From Adenophora triphylla var. japonica (taxonomy: Eukaryota; Streptophyta; Magnoliopsida; Asterales; Campanulaceae): a DNA stretch of 64,000 bases. Of this stretch, positions 53,423 to 64,000 are shown piece after piece (the stretch's first letter is position 1; each line of letters begins with the position of its first letter). Where the stretch lies: contig JAFEMH010001352.1 of NCBI GenBank assembly GCA_022495995.1, positions 424,012 through 488,011 on the forward strand. The letters run 5' to 3'. Position numbers and translations under genes: made by a program. The notes under the pieces are model-generated. The model searched no databases and was not told the origin of the DNA. It was given only the letters and a program-made list of their open reading frames with translations.

Positions 53423-56400
53423 ATGACTTATAGGATTGAACGTCCTTTAGAAGTTGGATAATGGCATGACTCACTTATACCTTCCCCGTTTGCGAGATAT
53501 CGAGGGTATCTATAGGAAAGTAGCCCACTCTTGGATTAGGTTATCCTTAGAGGCCTTTACCTAATTCTCGATTACTATTACGGCCGGGAAAGTGAGTCCC
53601 ACCCGGTTGTGGGAAGCGAAAAGGGTGCGTCCCGAACGGTGACATGTTGGTGTTGGGGGATGTACGCGTTTGAGGAATTTTATAATGGCGGTGTTGTGCG
53701 GGTTTCCCAGAGAGAGACCATGCGTTGAAGCAGCAGATTGAATTGGTGAGGAGAGCTAAGGGCATCCCTGCTTGGTGTGGGGCCCGATAGCAGGAGAAAG
53801 TTGATCTAATAGGACGAGGCAAGAGGTGAATGTAGCCCACGATGCATCCCCAGCGTGCCATGGCCCGGTCTGAACTAACCAGCTGGATGTGGAACCTTTG
53901 AACTGATTTATCCCAACAATCAATGAGGCCCGGCACTGTCGGTGGTGAATTTGGACGGTAGTGATGATGAGCCTACACATATAGAGTGGATGGAGCCGAA
54001 GGAGTGGAGCATCCGATGGGATCGTCCGCACGATCTCTTTGGCTGCGATAACTCGGAGATCGAGGAGGATGACCGCGAGATTTTAGACCAGTATGGCGGC
54101 GGGCACGGCGCGACGTACAAGCGAGATAGTTGATGCCTTTGTTGAGGACAGGGAGGAGAATCTTTGCTACCGCATGACAGAGTCATCTTTGGGGTCTCGG
54201 CTTGGCGCGGCCGAAGAAGAAGAAAAAGAAGAATGTGCCACTATACGGATTTGGGAGATGGAACTATCGCTAGGCATGGTGTTGACCCCAATTCCTTCCA
54301 CGTTCGTGAGCTTGAGAAGTGGAGGTAAAGGAGTAGGCGAGGCCGAAGCGTAGCCGATGTTTTGCGGAGACAATAAATCTTGCATTTTTTATGGGGTCCG
54401 ATTTGAGAACGGGTGAGACTTCTATTGACCCGCTTCGTGCCAAATTCCTTGACTTCGTGAGATGTCTCCCTATGCACAACCCCAAACACTATTCGAGCCA
54501 CTTGTCTCCTTTATTGTGGTGTGTAGGGTGCTTAGGCTTTGAACCTTCCGCTTTAGGGCTATATGCCTTTTATTCTAACCGAGATAACCAGCGGCCGTCT
54601 CGACACGAAAACCAAAAATAACTACTGCCCGCACCTCTTTTGCCCCTTGAAATAAATTCGATCGATGGAATCGGAAGAATATTACAGTCGTTGAAAGTAG
54701 ATTTGGGTAGAATTTTTCAAGGCAGAAGGGTGCCGTTCCGATTAGGGTTTACGCCGGTTCGTATCGGCCCGTCAGAATCGAGGCCACTTGAGTTGCAATT
54801 GCTATCCCATCTAGCCGGTTCGTGGCAGAAGGTGCGGCCGGTATTTGATGTGGGCGCGATCATAAATAGCGAGCCACTTGTTGATTTTTTGGGGTGGCAC
54901 CTCGAAAAGGTAGCTATTATGCCCCAGGGTGGCTATTGAGCCCCGGCTTCGTGATCCGCTTGGAGGGTTCATGAATTTTGATTTTGAGTCAGCTCTGAGA
55001 GCATGCGTGATGGGGCGCGATCTACGAGCCTCCGGCTTGGATCGGTCTCTATTTTGTCTTTGTTTTGAACGGTTTTCCTTATGTTCTTTGATTTTCTCAC
55101 GAATTGCGATCTAACCGGTTGAATTCTTTTCTCGGGCACGAATCCAGCCAGATCGAAACATGGCCCCGAAGCTAAACCATCTTGACTTTCAAAGCGTCCA
55201 GCGCGCCCGAAGTGGCTCGGGAGGAAAAGGCTAGGCAAAGAGGCCTTAAATAAAGTTCCTGTTCTTGGCATTTCTCTGCCGTGGTAGATAAGAACCGTGG
55301 CGCCACTGCGGTGTTCGAGGAGTTCTGCGACGACGGATGCACTCCCCAGGCGGCCACCGCTATCTGGCCGTGCCCTCGGTCCTGCTTCTGATCGCGTCCC
55401 TCGTCCAGCTTATTACGATCGGTCGAGGAAGAGGGGCAGCCTGAGACCAGAAAGGTACGGGCGAGAAGCAACCTAAGGTCAGTGACTAACGTGGTTCCTC
55501 CCGACTTCTAACTCCCAGGAGAGGGCTAATATTTGTGTACCAACTCTTATCCCCTCTGGCGCGAGCGCGCGTGAGGCAGCGTGGGGCCAGAAGAGTAAAA
55601 TCGGATGTGCCTCAGGTCGAGGGGTGGACTGTATGACCGCGGAGGAGTTCCGATCAAATAGTAGGGCTTGATGCTTACGAGGCCCAGGCTCTACGCCCTG
55701 ATTTCTATAAGAATGTTTGGGTCAAGTGAACTCACTATGCCACTAGTTTGGAGATATTGGCTTAATGGTCAGTAGAGGTAAACTCTTACTTTCTTTTTCT
55801 ACCTTTGTACTTTTCTTTTTGATGAGTAGCTTGATGTTTGATCGAGACTTTCTTATTTGCGGATGGCAGCTGAGGCAAATTTATGAGGCTTAGGGAGATT
55901 TACGACGAAGCGAAGCCGGGGTCTGTACGATCGGTCGAGGTTTTGGCGGAGAGGTCGAGGGCTTTGGGGAAAGCGGAGGAGAGTAATAAGGCTGCGGCGG
56001 AGTCTCGGCCTAGAAGGAGGTCGATCGAAGCGGTTATGCGGGTAGCTCGATGCGGCGATAAGTCCTTGGAAGCCGAAAGGAACGCGGGATGAGCTCCGCG
56101 GGCGGAAGGATGCTTTGGACCGAAGAGGGCGGCGGAGTATGCGGACGAGTTGGAGGCCTCAGAAGCAGGATTCGGCTTTGGAGGCTCAGTAGATAAACTT
56201 TTACGAAGAGTTCCTTTGAGTCGGTTAGTTCCAGTAGGAGAGAGAGGCCCGACTTGTGTTGCCATGAGGAAGGTGTGAGGAGTTTAAAAACTCCCAGTAT
56301 AAGGATGAACTCTTGGCGGAATCCCCGTTGAGGCGCTAGCGAGCGCGGCTAAGGAACTTTGTTGTCGCGGGCGAGTTCTCAGTGGAGCAATTGGCCATTA

Positions 56401-56585
56401 TCGGCTCTTTGATTGCCGCGGGCGTAGAATGTACGCCCGGCATGCGTGGGTTCTGCAGCTCGAGAGGAGATCGACAATTTGGAATTAGCGGCGGCCTCCG
56501 CACTTACTGCCGTCGCCGCGGTCACCGTTCTGGCCTTATTGATCAAATTGATAACTTAAGGTTTTGGCCGAGGGCTTATCATTAG
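53423..56585 (+). pseudogene. Gypsy G3 antisense ORF (Transposase_28-like)
   Basis: Opposite to the element's own direction. Pieces in order: MTYRIERPLEVG; an acidic stretch with DGSDDEPTHIEWMEPKEWSI; a central domain at 54,470-54,700 (LGFEPSALGLYAFYSNRDNQ) resembling Transposase_28; further decayed pieces (55,150-55,450); then a coiled coil (55,883-56,092) MRLREIYDEAKPGS, VEVLAERSRALGKAEESNKA. The coiled-coil part aligns with WLREISDEQ...ADKSKALMKAEDR at 21,362-21,165, which shows the three antisense ORFs are homologous. Function unknown. Confidence 0.6.
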
Positions 56586-57690
56586 AAGAATTTGCACCCA
56601 TTTGCTACTTTCGCATTTCCCAACAGGGTTTGCGGTAAGTCGGTGTTCTGTCGCGGTCGGCACACTGCTCTTGCGAGATCTACTCCAACAATGATAAAGC
56701 TACCACCGATACTCTTCCTTACTCACGAGTACGAGGCCCAGTGCTCCCGAGCTTTGTTCGATCAGCAGTTTAGGATTTTCTTTATCTTTTTCTTGTAGTA
56801 GATTTTTTTTAAGACTTTAGTAATCTTTGATCTATTAATGAAAAGTATATTTGAATTACTCTTGTCTACGTTCTTGCTTTCGAGTTTTTGCGATGTTTGA
56901 ATACTTTTGATAATGATACGAGGCTTTGCTAAGCTTGTATTCTTGCTTTTCCTCTTTTAAGCTTTATATGACTTCGAATAATTACTTTTGACTCAATCTT
57001 TGGGTGGTTGCGGGCATTGTAATGCTCCCGGCCCGGCCAGCGTTTATGAGTTGATAACTCCTTGTTCAAAAACCGTTTTAAGTTTTCCTAACGAAATGAG
57101 AGTTAGCCACTTTTCTCTACATGATCAAGAGTTCGTTGTGGCCTTTTTGACGTCGAGGTTTTTAACCCCGCTCTCTCTATTTTGGCTTTAGAATTTTTGA
57201 TCACTCTCGTCTGTTTCACTTTTAGTGATGTACGCTTGTCTGGACTTTAAGTACGTAGGCGTATTTCGAAAGAGCGAGGCAAGCTACTTTCGTGCGGGCA
57301 TGCGAGAATGAGGCGGGTGAGGCTAGTCCGCCTTGCATCAGCGGTGTATGGCCAGGTGTTGGCTTCCATGTATCCATTTGTAGATGGTTCGCGCATTTTG
57401 GACTCTTTGAGTCTTGTTGGCGATAAATGTGCGGGCTCGATTTTGGCCTTTGTACATACGGTCATGCGATCGGACGGCGACGAGGCCCTACGCGCATCAG
57501 CGGGGTTTGTGGCCCAGTCTTTGGCATCCGCTTTTTTTTCTTTTCGGGCATTCGCTTGCAATTTTGCTAAATAAGGATATCAACTTTCGTGCTTTTACGA
57601 GATTCTGATAGTATGCTTTCAAATGTCTTGCTTCTTGATATATTTGTTACCTTATCATCGCTTTCTGATACGACGATTTAAAAATAGTAC
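56586..57690. other. G3 3' non-coding region with short repeats
   Basis: Between antisense ORF and integrase. It holds the counterpart of the 20.1 kb repeats in inverted sense (CTTTGTACATACGGTCATGCG at 57,450). The plus-strand ORFs 57,308-57,608 are shadows of this repeat. Confidence 0.55.
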
Positions 57691-57693
57691 TTT

Positions 57694-58700
57694 CTAAAGG
57701 TGATACGTTGTTCGAAGCATTTTGAGGTCTTTTTCCTTCTTACGTCCGCGGTTTGTAGGTTCCCTCTTTGATGATTTGGGTAAATTGTTACGGACCTTCC
57801 CATTTTGGGGAGAGTTTGTGGCGGGTTGAGTCCACTTGTCCCTCGACATTTCTCGACACCCGATCTCCTCTTGAGAAGCTTCTTTTGCTAACTCTTTGCT
57901 TGTCATGATGCTTTTTGGCCTTACATTTGTAGTAATCATTTTTCACTTGCCCGTATTCTCTTTTCCTCGAGATCATCTAGATCGCGCCTTCAGTGGCCTC
58001 GTTATGCGTCTCGTCGAGGTAAGAGACTGCAGCCAGGAGGGAGGGCTACTTTCTTTGCCAGGCTCTGCAACCTTACGATCCGTAGAGTGAGCGAAAAAGG
58101 AGTTTCTCCGTTGAATTTTTGATCGTGGTGCGGACTACCCATGTAGCGCGATGCAGGCTCGTCCGGCCCGAGCGTCTCGTCTTTCTAAATTTTTCTTTAG
58201 AGCGACAAAGAACTAACTTGTTCGCGGCTGAGCTGACCGTTTCCTTGAGCGTAGGCTCTGCGGACCGGCGATGTTGAACTTTCATTCTCTCACATTGTTT
58301 GTGAATTTTAAAGCAAACTAAGTGCCATTGTCAGAGACTATTGCTCTTGGAACCCAATCGACACCGGATGTGATCGTGGACAAAATTGATGACATTTTCC
58401 TCGAAAATAGTGGCGAGATTTGAGGGTGCATCCATTTTGTGAAATAGTCCACAACCTGACACCACATATTTAATGCTTCCTCCGGCGGTTAGGAGCAGAT
58501 CTATTAGATCGATCCACACAGTATCGAATGGCCACGATGGTATAACGAAAGTACGCTCTGTTAATGGGAGTGCAGGAATGTTCGTGAGCAGATTGGCATT
58601 TGTCGCATTTTCTTACGTACTCTGGCGTCCTTCCTCGTGGTTGGCCCCGATAGAACCACTTGAAATTTGAAATTTGATTTTGTCAGAGAGGGTGCAAGCT
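57694..58700 (-). pseudogene. Gypsy G3 integrase
   Basis: From 58,700 downward: LTERTFVIPSWPFDTVWIDL, LTAGGSIKYVVSGCGLFHKM, ENVINFVHDHIRCRLG, then WVVRTTIKNSTEKLLFRSLY and near the end a frameshifted LSPKWEGP and ILRPRKKEKDLKMLR. These match G2 39,000-39,875. The first catalytic Asp is readable in VWIDL; the later catalytic positions are blurred by frameshifts. Immediately upstream (higher coordinates) lies gag-type sequence, not RNase H. Confidence 0.85.
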
Positions 58701-58759
58701 TACGGATGTACGCATGATCTCATGCATGGACTTCGTAGAGTAAATTGGTAACCGTATGA

Positions 58760-60748
58760 GGTTTTTTGATGGTGAGGGGTTGGGTAGAATGGAAGAGAGT
58801 GGAGGCAAGTTCGCTCACGTTTAAACCACTATTTCTGCTCTTAGCCTTGGAGCGAAGGGGGAATCAAGAAGACTTTTTCGGTGCCTTGATACGATGGGAG
58901 AGAGTTTGTTTGTTGGAGGAGTCTCTATTCGATGAAATTGATATATCATTATTCTCTCTCTCTCTCTCTCTTTCTTTTAAGTCGCTGTGTGAGGTCGAGG
59001 CTCTTTGGGTGTTAACGTTGTTGGCATTGTTACCTTGCATCCGTTTGGCTAGCTCGCGCGTTATTAATTTTACTGGCTGAATAATTCTCTTGGTTGGAAG
59101 CAATCCTCGGTGTTGTGACCGTGATCGTTATGAAAGTCACAAAATTTGGCTCGGCTCCTCTCGTTTGGCTTCCTTGGCTTCACCTTACTTTGGTGAAGGA
59201 GGAGGTACTTCCATCGCTTTTAAGATCGTGCCCGCGGTGCGTTCGAGGTGTATAAAGCTGTTTCGTCGAAATTGACCTTTTGAGTTTATCGGTGTTGCGG
59301 TTTCTATTCTTTCCACGACTACGACGCATTTGGGTCCACACGGCCAGTCTGCGTTGCTCGGTCTGTCTTTAGGCGGTGCGGGCGGCCAATTTCTTTAGGC
59401 TCTCGGCCAAGGCAGTGCGAGGCTCTTTAAATACGTCTCCTCGACATTTTTAGGCTGTCAGAAGGCAAAGTTCATTTTCGGGATCTTTGGAGGATAGGCC
59501 GTCCTCGAAGCGGCTGAATATCGCTCTCGGACGGAGTTTACAATCTGCTCGGACATCTTTTGGAACACAGTGATGTATGATTTGAGTGGTTTCGTCGGCG
59601 GCTTTGCTGGATCTTATCGAGATCGGTCTTTGGTCTCGCGGGCTCGCTTTGCTCCGCAAAAGAGTTCAAGAAACTTTGCACAGCGGTGTAGCTTTTGATG
59701 GATTTTTGACTTAAGGGCGGCGTCCGTCCGTGAGCATCCATGTGAGGCCTTGCCCGTGAAGGAAGCGGCTAAGGCTTTGCAGCATTCTTTGCCTCGTCAG
59801 GAGAAACAGGGGCATCTGTCCTTGAGCCTCCCCGTATGGCATTTCGTGTTGGTGGAGCCTAATAGGTCTCAATTTGAGAAGGTTTTCCTCTTTGGATGGG
59901 CGCAGTTTGGCAATCTTGTCCGCAAAAAGCATCCATTGTGCGGCCACGCTTCGTGTAGCTTTGCTTTGATGGTTTTCCCACATCAGTGCGTGAACTTGAG
60001 AAACTCGGGTCAGTGCTATCCATTTTGGGCTTTTTAAAGGGAGTAATCACGGCCTTCCCCTTGGCTTTGGCCGTAGGTCGTGCTTTGAATTTCTCGGGGA
60101 GAGGAGTAGATTCTGTTCCCTCTCCAGCTACATAAATCCTCCTCCTCGATCTCTTTATGATCGCGGTCCTCGAAAGGTCGGTTCTGCCCTTTTTGTCCCT
60201 CTAGCTTGACTGAGTGACTTCGTGGGGACTCTTTGGGAGAACCTTAATGAACCTTCTTCGAGTGGGACACCGCCGTTGGCCTCGGCTCGGCCAACTCGAA
60301 AGTGGGCATCATTTATAGCTATGCCCTCGGCCCGGCTAGCTTAGCCGCTACGGCCGAGCTTGGTTTCTGCTTGAGAATCGGCTCATGAGTGATAGGAGAG
60401 GTGGGGTTTTGGGCTTGGATTTTGAGGGGATTTATCCTTTCGGGCCGCCTCAATCTTTTCCACTTAGGTCTCTTTGAGAAGGGTAAGAGATCCTAGGCCA
60501 GGCATAACGGCCCCCAGACCTTTTAAAGGCCGAGATGCTTGATCTAGCGGGATTTATTTGAGAGTGAGAAGCCTTGTCATTACCTTGAGTAGAAAGAAAG
60601 CCAGGGTTTTGGAGAGGAAGGTTAGACAATTTTTACTATGAAAAAGTGAAAATTTTGCTTTTCAAAAACAAGTGTTTGGAAAGCGGTGTTTGTTTTTACG
60701 GACGCACGATTACATGAGAAAAAACTAGGCGTTTCCCGGATGGAATCA
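58760..60748 (-). pseudogene. Gypsy G3 gag region and leader
   Basis: From about 60,050 downward: MWENHQ and a decayed counterpart of G2 32,066-32,340 (PLFLLTRQRMLQSLSRF), then about 59,700-59,450 the rest of Retrotrans_gag, and at about 59,150-59,100 a zinc-knuckle [17 protein letters not shown] with all Cys/His intact. 60,050-60,748 is leader, beginning after the LTR with the counterpart of the G2 primer-binding region. It joins integrase at about 58,700-58,760 without protease, RT or RNase H. Confidence 0.75.
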
Positions 60749-61517
60749 CGATGGCGCCTCGACTTTCGGGGTCTCACTTGTTTAGGATATCGACTTGATA
60801 TTGCTTTGTACCTAGAACACAACAACAACAATAAGCACCGTTAAGGTCGGCGGGAGTTTAATCCCGGCTCGAGGCCCTCGGGTGTGAAAGTAAGATCTCT
60901 CGAGGGTTTATGGCCAGAAATAAGACTTGGAATGTGTTTAGGGTTTAGACAAATGTGGCTTACAAATGTAATTTGGCATTTACCTTGTCCGTAGGGACAA
61001 AGGTTGATATATATAGCATGAGGAGGCTGCTCATTGGCGTCGGCCCTTAAGGATATCTTTGTCTTTGACCTAGGACACGTGTCCGCGCACAGTGGGAGTG
61101 CATCGGTAAAAGTGAGATTTCTTTGAGAGGAATGTCTTGAAAGGATATGTCTGAGAGGATAGTTGGCGCGGCGCATTAATGGCATAGTAGGCGTCTGAGC
61201 CATCATTTAATGTGATGGGTACAAGCCGGCTTATTGGTGTCAGAGCCAGTCTGAAATCTTGCTCTAGACTAGAAGTTTTGGCTTTAACCGGGAGTCTGGT
61301 GAGATAACCGGGAGTATGAGCTCGCGGTCAATATTCATTGGGCGCGGTCAACATTGTTGGCGCGGTCATGGGTATCGCGGTCACGATTGGCGCAGTCATC
61401 TTACTGACGGTACGGCTGCCCGCGGTCTTGACTCTAGCGCTCTAGCTATGCCATGTCATGTTGGGCCTTTGGGTCAGATCGAGCTTTGGGTCCGATCCGA
61501 TATATCCGGGCTCATCA
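60749..61517 (-). repeat. 5' LTR of gypsy G3
   Basis: 769 bp, minus orientation. Its outer edge is 291 bp upstream of the GATA gene start codon; LTR-driven transcription would run away from that gene. Confidence 0.9.
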
Positions 61518-61706
61518 GTAATATTTTTAATTTAATTTAAACTCCACTATTTATTACCGTTAATTAGTTAGCCCTAATTAAATAAGAATTGTGTTGCACG
61601 TACGATTTCAATTGGGCTGATATAGCAGTCTTAATTAACACGCTTAAGTTACAGAAAACCCTATTAGGATTCAATCATTTTAATTTGACCTTTTGTTTTC
61701 GTTTAG

Positions 61707-61714
61707 TATAAATA
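61707..61714 (+). promoter_or_regulatory. Probable TATA box of the GATA gene
   Basis: TATAAATA about 95 bp upstream of the ATG at 61,809, in AT-rich DNA immediately 3' of gypsy G3. Confidence 0.6.
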
Positions 61715-61808
61715 CCCGACCATAGTCAAATTAATCCTTTGTCCTTAACCTGTCCGACCTTTGTAATTCCTGTTTCCAAACAAATCTTATTGGCATCACA
61801 GATCTAAC

Positions 61809-62549
61809 ATGGACTTGTTTCAAACTAATCTTATTGTCATCCTCATGGCCATGGGCTTTTTCAACATGAAGGAGGAAGAATTACTTGATCAATTCAGCCA
61901 TGAATATTGCAGCAGCAGCAGCAGCAGTGAATTATGTGTTCCACAAGACAAACTTCAAGATCTCAAGTTTCTGTTCGTTAATAATGATTTGATTATCAGT
62001 TTCAACAATGATTTGATTAGCGGTTTCAACAATGATTCGATTAGCGGTTTCAACAATGATTCGATTAGCAGTCTCAACAATGATTCGATTAGTTCCAGTG
62101 AAATTCCGGTGACTCAAGAAGACGATTCCAGCAACGTGGAATCCAGAATAGTTGATGAAAAATCAAGTAAATGCGATTTTTACAAAGAATATTATTCAAG
62201 TGATGAAAAAGAAACTATTAGGCGCTGTAGGCACTGCAAAACACAAAAGACACCCCAATGGAGAATGGGTCCATTGGGGCGGAAGACACTTTGTAATGCA
62301 TGTGGAGTTCGATACAGGGCAGGAAGATTGTTACCAGAATATCGACCTGCCGCCAGTCCAACTTTTGACGGTTCTAAGCATTCAAACTTCCACAAACGAA
62401 TTATGAGGAAGAAGAAAAAGAATTATGAAGAGAAAGAAGGCTATTCAAACTTACACAAAAGAGTTCTGAGGAGGAAGAAAGAGAACTATGAAGAAGAAGA
62501 AGAAGGTGGCTTTCTGCAGCTAGTTAGGCCGTACATAGGTTATGCTTAG
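61809..62549 (+). CDS. GATA-type zinc-finger transcription factor (subfamily A-like)
   Basis: 246 residues in one exon. The DNA-binding domain (about residues 138-170) is CRHC-X18-CNAC with [20 protein letters not shown] then [19 protein letters not shown]; the 18-residue loop and the [10 protein letters not shown] extension are typical of plant subfamily A GATA factors, nuclear proteins that bind WGATAR promoter sites. The N terminus keeps the family's [16 protein letters not shown] motif. Between them, residues 61-92 are four or so tandem copies of an 8-residue unit ([12 protein letters not shown], 24 bp in DNA). The tail after the finger is duplicated: [20 protein letters not shown] then [20 protein letters not shown]. 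Most subfamily A genes have an intron and a shorter basic tail, so this is a divergent member or a retained but decaying copy. The ORF is fully open. Confidence 0.88.
   Translation: MDLFQTNLIVILMAMGFFNMKEEELLDQFSHEYCSSSSSSELCVPQDKLQDLKFLFVNNDLIISFNNDLISGFNNDSISGFNNDSISSLNNDSISSSEIPVTQEDDSSNVESRIVDEKSSKCDFYKEYYSSDEKETIRRCRHCKTQKTPQWRMGPLGRKTLCNACGVRYRAGRLLPEYRPAASPTFDGSKHSNFHKRIMRKKKKNYEEKEGYSNLHKRVLRRKKENYEEEEEGGFLQLVRPYIGYA
62030..62095 (+). repeat. 24 bp tandem repeats in the GATA gene
   Basis: AGCGGTTTCAACAATGATTCGATT-type units repeat in phase three to four times (about 61,998-62,095), encoding the NND(L/S)IS repeat without breaking the frame. Confidence 0.85.
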
Positions 62550-62917
62550 TTTAAAATACAATACATTTTGGATTTTCGTCGAAGTTGGTTTGAAGAAGCA
62601 TGACACAATTAAGAAAAATCTGAGGAGGAAGGAAGAAAGAAAGAGAATTATATGAAAAAGAGAAGAAGGCTTTCCGCAGCTAAGTAAGGTATTAGGTAGA
62701 TGTTTTCATTTTTAATTTTTATTTTGTGTAGCTAGAAGATTTTTTTAAAATGCATACATTTGTCAAACAAAAGCAAGCGTGTAGAGCTTGAGACATGAAA
62801 GTTAAGAAAATGAGGTTAATTTAGCTTCCTCTTCCTCTTCCTCTCTTTTAATGTTGGAGACAATCATATTTTTCTTCAAAATTTATATTTTATTTTATAG
62901 CTTTACTTGTGCACGCA
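62550..62917. other. GATA 3' flank with a further decayed tail copy
   Basis: At about 62,608-62,690 the sequence AAGAAAAATCTGAGGAGGAA ... AGAGAATTATATGAAAAAGA ... GGCTTTCCGCAGCTA copies the end of the GATA coding region (compare 62,458-62,525) outside the ORF. The rest is AT-rich with a CTTCCT run at 62,828-62,845. Confidence 0.65.
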
Positions 62918-63085
62918 ACGAGGGCGAGGTTTGGCGTAACAGTTAAGATTCTTCTTTGGTGGCCAAAGGCCGCGGGTTCGAACCTTGGCGAACATTCTGC
63001 GCAATTGTCGGGGAAGGCTCAAGAATGGTTCCTCTCGGCCTCCGCTTGGCGAGGCACTTGGCACACCGGGGTAAGTCCTTGCTCT
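62918..63085 (+). mobile_element. tRNA-derived SINE (Au-like), copy 2
   Basis: 168 bp flanked by a 16 bp target duplication TTTACTTGTGYACGCA with one mismatch (62,902-62,917 and 63,086-63,101). It starts ACGAGGGCGAGGTTTGGCGT, has box B-like GGTTCGAACCTTGG, and ends GCTC before the T-rich duplication. Homologous to the reversed copy at 26,247-26,404. Confidence 0.88.
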
Positions 63086-63101
63086 TTTACTTGTGTACGC
63101 A

Positions 63102-63525
63102 CTTAAAAAATGTTCTAGATCCCCTCCAACAATGAATTCTAAAATCTAACATTCCATGATTTATGATCAAAATTTGAGGTTTACTATCCAAATCCAACAG
63201 GCACACACTCCACAAATAACAAACTCATTCTTTTTCCTAAATTCTATTCTAATGGATTTGGAACATTACAGCCATGTATAAAAATATATTTCACCATGTA
63301 TAAAATTTACTACCTGAATCTAATGTAAAATATTTAGTATTGCATGTAAAAATATAAATCAACACAAACTATTTTTATATTTTATATATAGTAAAATTAC
63401 ATTACGTAAAGTATATTTTTTATGATAGAACGCAATAGCAAATACTTGGTTGTAGTAAGTTTCGGGTCCCTATTCTTACTAGCCCTAGACCCAACCAATA
63501 TGCAGAGGAAAAGAGAAATTGTAAA
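63102..63525. other. AT-rich intergenic spacer, nothing recognised
   Basis: AT-rich DNA with repeated ATGTATAAAA/ATGTAAAA motifs; no ORF or transposon edge is convincing. Confidence 0.5.
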
Positions 63526-64000
63526 TGTTGGGTTTAATGCGATCTAAATTAGAGGAAAACTTAGAGGATCGATTGAACAAAGGGCGGTCGGTAATTCATG
63601 TGATATGCCAAAGTAGAGTGATCGCGCCCGGACAAAGAGGCGCGGCTAACGCGGAGTTTACAGGGAACCTTGGGCGTCGCGCGCCTGAAGAGGACGATCA
63701 CATAGTGCTGTTTGAGGCGGACGGGGCGATCGCGCCAGGCGGTTTCGAGGCGATCGGCGGCACAAGATTGGTACATGGCTCTCTAAAACCCCGCAGGGTT
63801 AGAAATAGACAGTATAAATAAACCATATTCCCCAGCAGTTTTTAATGGTTGTAATTTCTAGTTTGATAGATATCAATAATTCTAGGTGTTTCAAGGATTT
63901 TCTTATCTCTCTTTGTTTCTCTAGATATAGAGTTTGCACATTTGTGAATTCTTGTGATCAAAAAGTTCGTGCATTAGATTAGAGATTTGTATTTGGTGAT
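63526..64000 (+). mobile_element. Ty1/copia LTR C, start, runs off the window
   Basis: Begins TGTTGGGTTTAATGCG, then GC-rich sequence with GGGCGATCGCGCC and GGCGATCGGC motifs, CCCCGCAGGGTT, TATAAATA at about 63,814, and near the window end GTTCGTGCATTAGATTAGAG, matching the complement of LTR B (TCTAATCTAGTGCACGAA). Diverged member of the same family as LTRs A and B. The 98-residue ORF inside it is not a gene. Whether it is a 5', 3' or solo LTR cannot be seen. Confidence 0.75.

Larger units (their letters stand above)
52076..61517 (-). mobile_element. Ty3/gypsy retrotransposon G3, internally deleted, TSD GTAAT
   Basis: 9,442 bp between exact GTAAT duplications (52,071-52,075 and 61,518-61,522). 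LTRs of 802 bp (52,076-52,877) and 769 bp (60,749-61,517) are in minus orientation, starting TGATGAGCCCG and ending GGCGTTATCA, or GGCGCCATCG in the 5' copy, whose last base has changed. The purine tract AAGCTAGGGCCAC precedes the 3' LTR. Same family as G2. Gag, integrase and antisense ORF remain; protease, RT and RNase H are absent. Confidence 0.92.

Noticed and set aside
62918..63085. Functional tRNA gene
   Set aside because: Box A and box B-like motifs exist, but no cloverleaf or acceptor stem can be formed, and the target duplication and T tail show a SINE.
63525..63821. 98-residue ORF at the window end
   Set aside because: Falls inside copia LTR C, in the GC-rich GCGATCGC region; no domain.

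Overview
The window is nuclear DNA from a flowering plant, most likely a eudicot. It has the look of heterochromatic, transposon-rich DNA: nested CACTA, Ty1/copia, Ty3/gypsy, hAT, SINE and Stowaway elements around a few host genes. The host genes are a tandem pair of purine-permease (PUP) genes and one GATA zinc-finger transcription factor. There are no bacterial operons, CRISPR arrays or recognisable tRNA/rRNA genes. Most transposon coding regions are broken by many small indels and stops, so apart from PUP copy 1 and the GATA gene nothing looks like an intact protein-coding gene.

Layout. (1) 1-16,751: a large CACTA element whose left terminus lies off the window. It holds decayed transposase genes on the minus strand (Transposase_24-like, TNP2-like), an unrecognised decayed coding block, a ~730 bp inverted repeat, a palindrome array, an (AAT)n/(ATT)n palindrome, telomere-variant heptamer arrays (CCCTATR and TTTAGGG-like) and a fragment of a type I DnaJ/HSP40 gene. 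It ends in the terminal repeat CACTACCAGAAACAGG (inverted) and sits in a copia LTR. (2) 16,752-26,970: a nested block. It contains copia fragment A (minus), a gypsy 3' fragment (plus) interrupted by a solo LTR that itself holds an 852 bp hAT element carrying gene-derived exons, a one-ended second CACTA copy, and copia fragment B (minus) interrupted by a 2,036 bp solo LTR and a tRNA-derived SINE. (3) 27,774-28,048: a Stowaway MITE. (4) 28,053-47,518: a 1.94 kb tandem duplication of a PUP gene. Copy 1 is intact. Copy 2 has two single-base deletions, and a 15.6 kb gypsy element with target duplication AATAT sits about 215 bp upstream of its start codon. That gypsy element holds a nested insertion with a second telomere-variant array. 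(5) 47,685-~50,600: the 5' part of a third CACTA element. (6) 52,076-61,517: a second gypsy element of the same family in minus orientation (target duplication GTAAT) that has lost protease, reverse transcriptase and RNase H but keeps gag, integrase and an antisense ORF. (7) 61,809-62,549: the GATA factor gene. (8) 62,918-63,085: a second SINE. (9) 63,526-64,000: the start of a third copia LTR.

How the parts relate. Insertion order can be read from nesting and target duplications: the PUP duplication came before the gypsy insertion, and the solo LTR insertion came before the hAT insertion. The two gypsy elements share LTR ends (TGATGAGCCC...), a purine tract before the 3' LTR and an antisense ORF between integrase and the 3' LTR, as known for the Tat lineage of plant Ty3/gypsy elements. 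The most interesting material is gene-derived sequence inside DNA transposons, the telomere-like heptamer arrays tied to CACTA-type sequence, the long inverted repeats, and the retrotransposon-split PUP duplicate. Family names come from recognising conserved motifs by eye; no database search was run.
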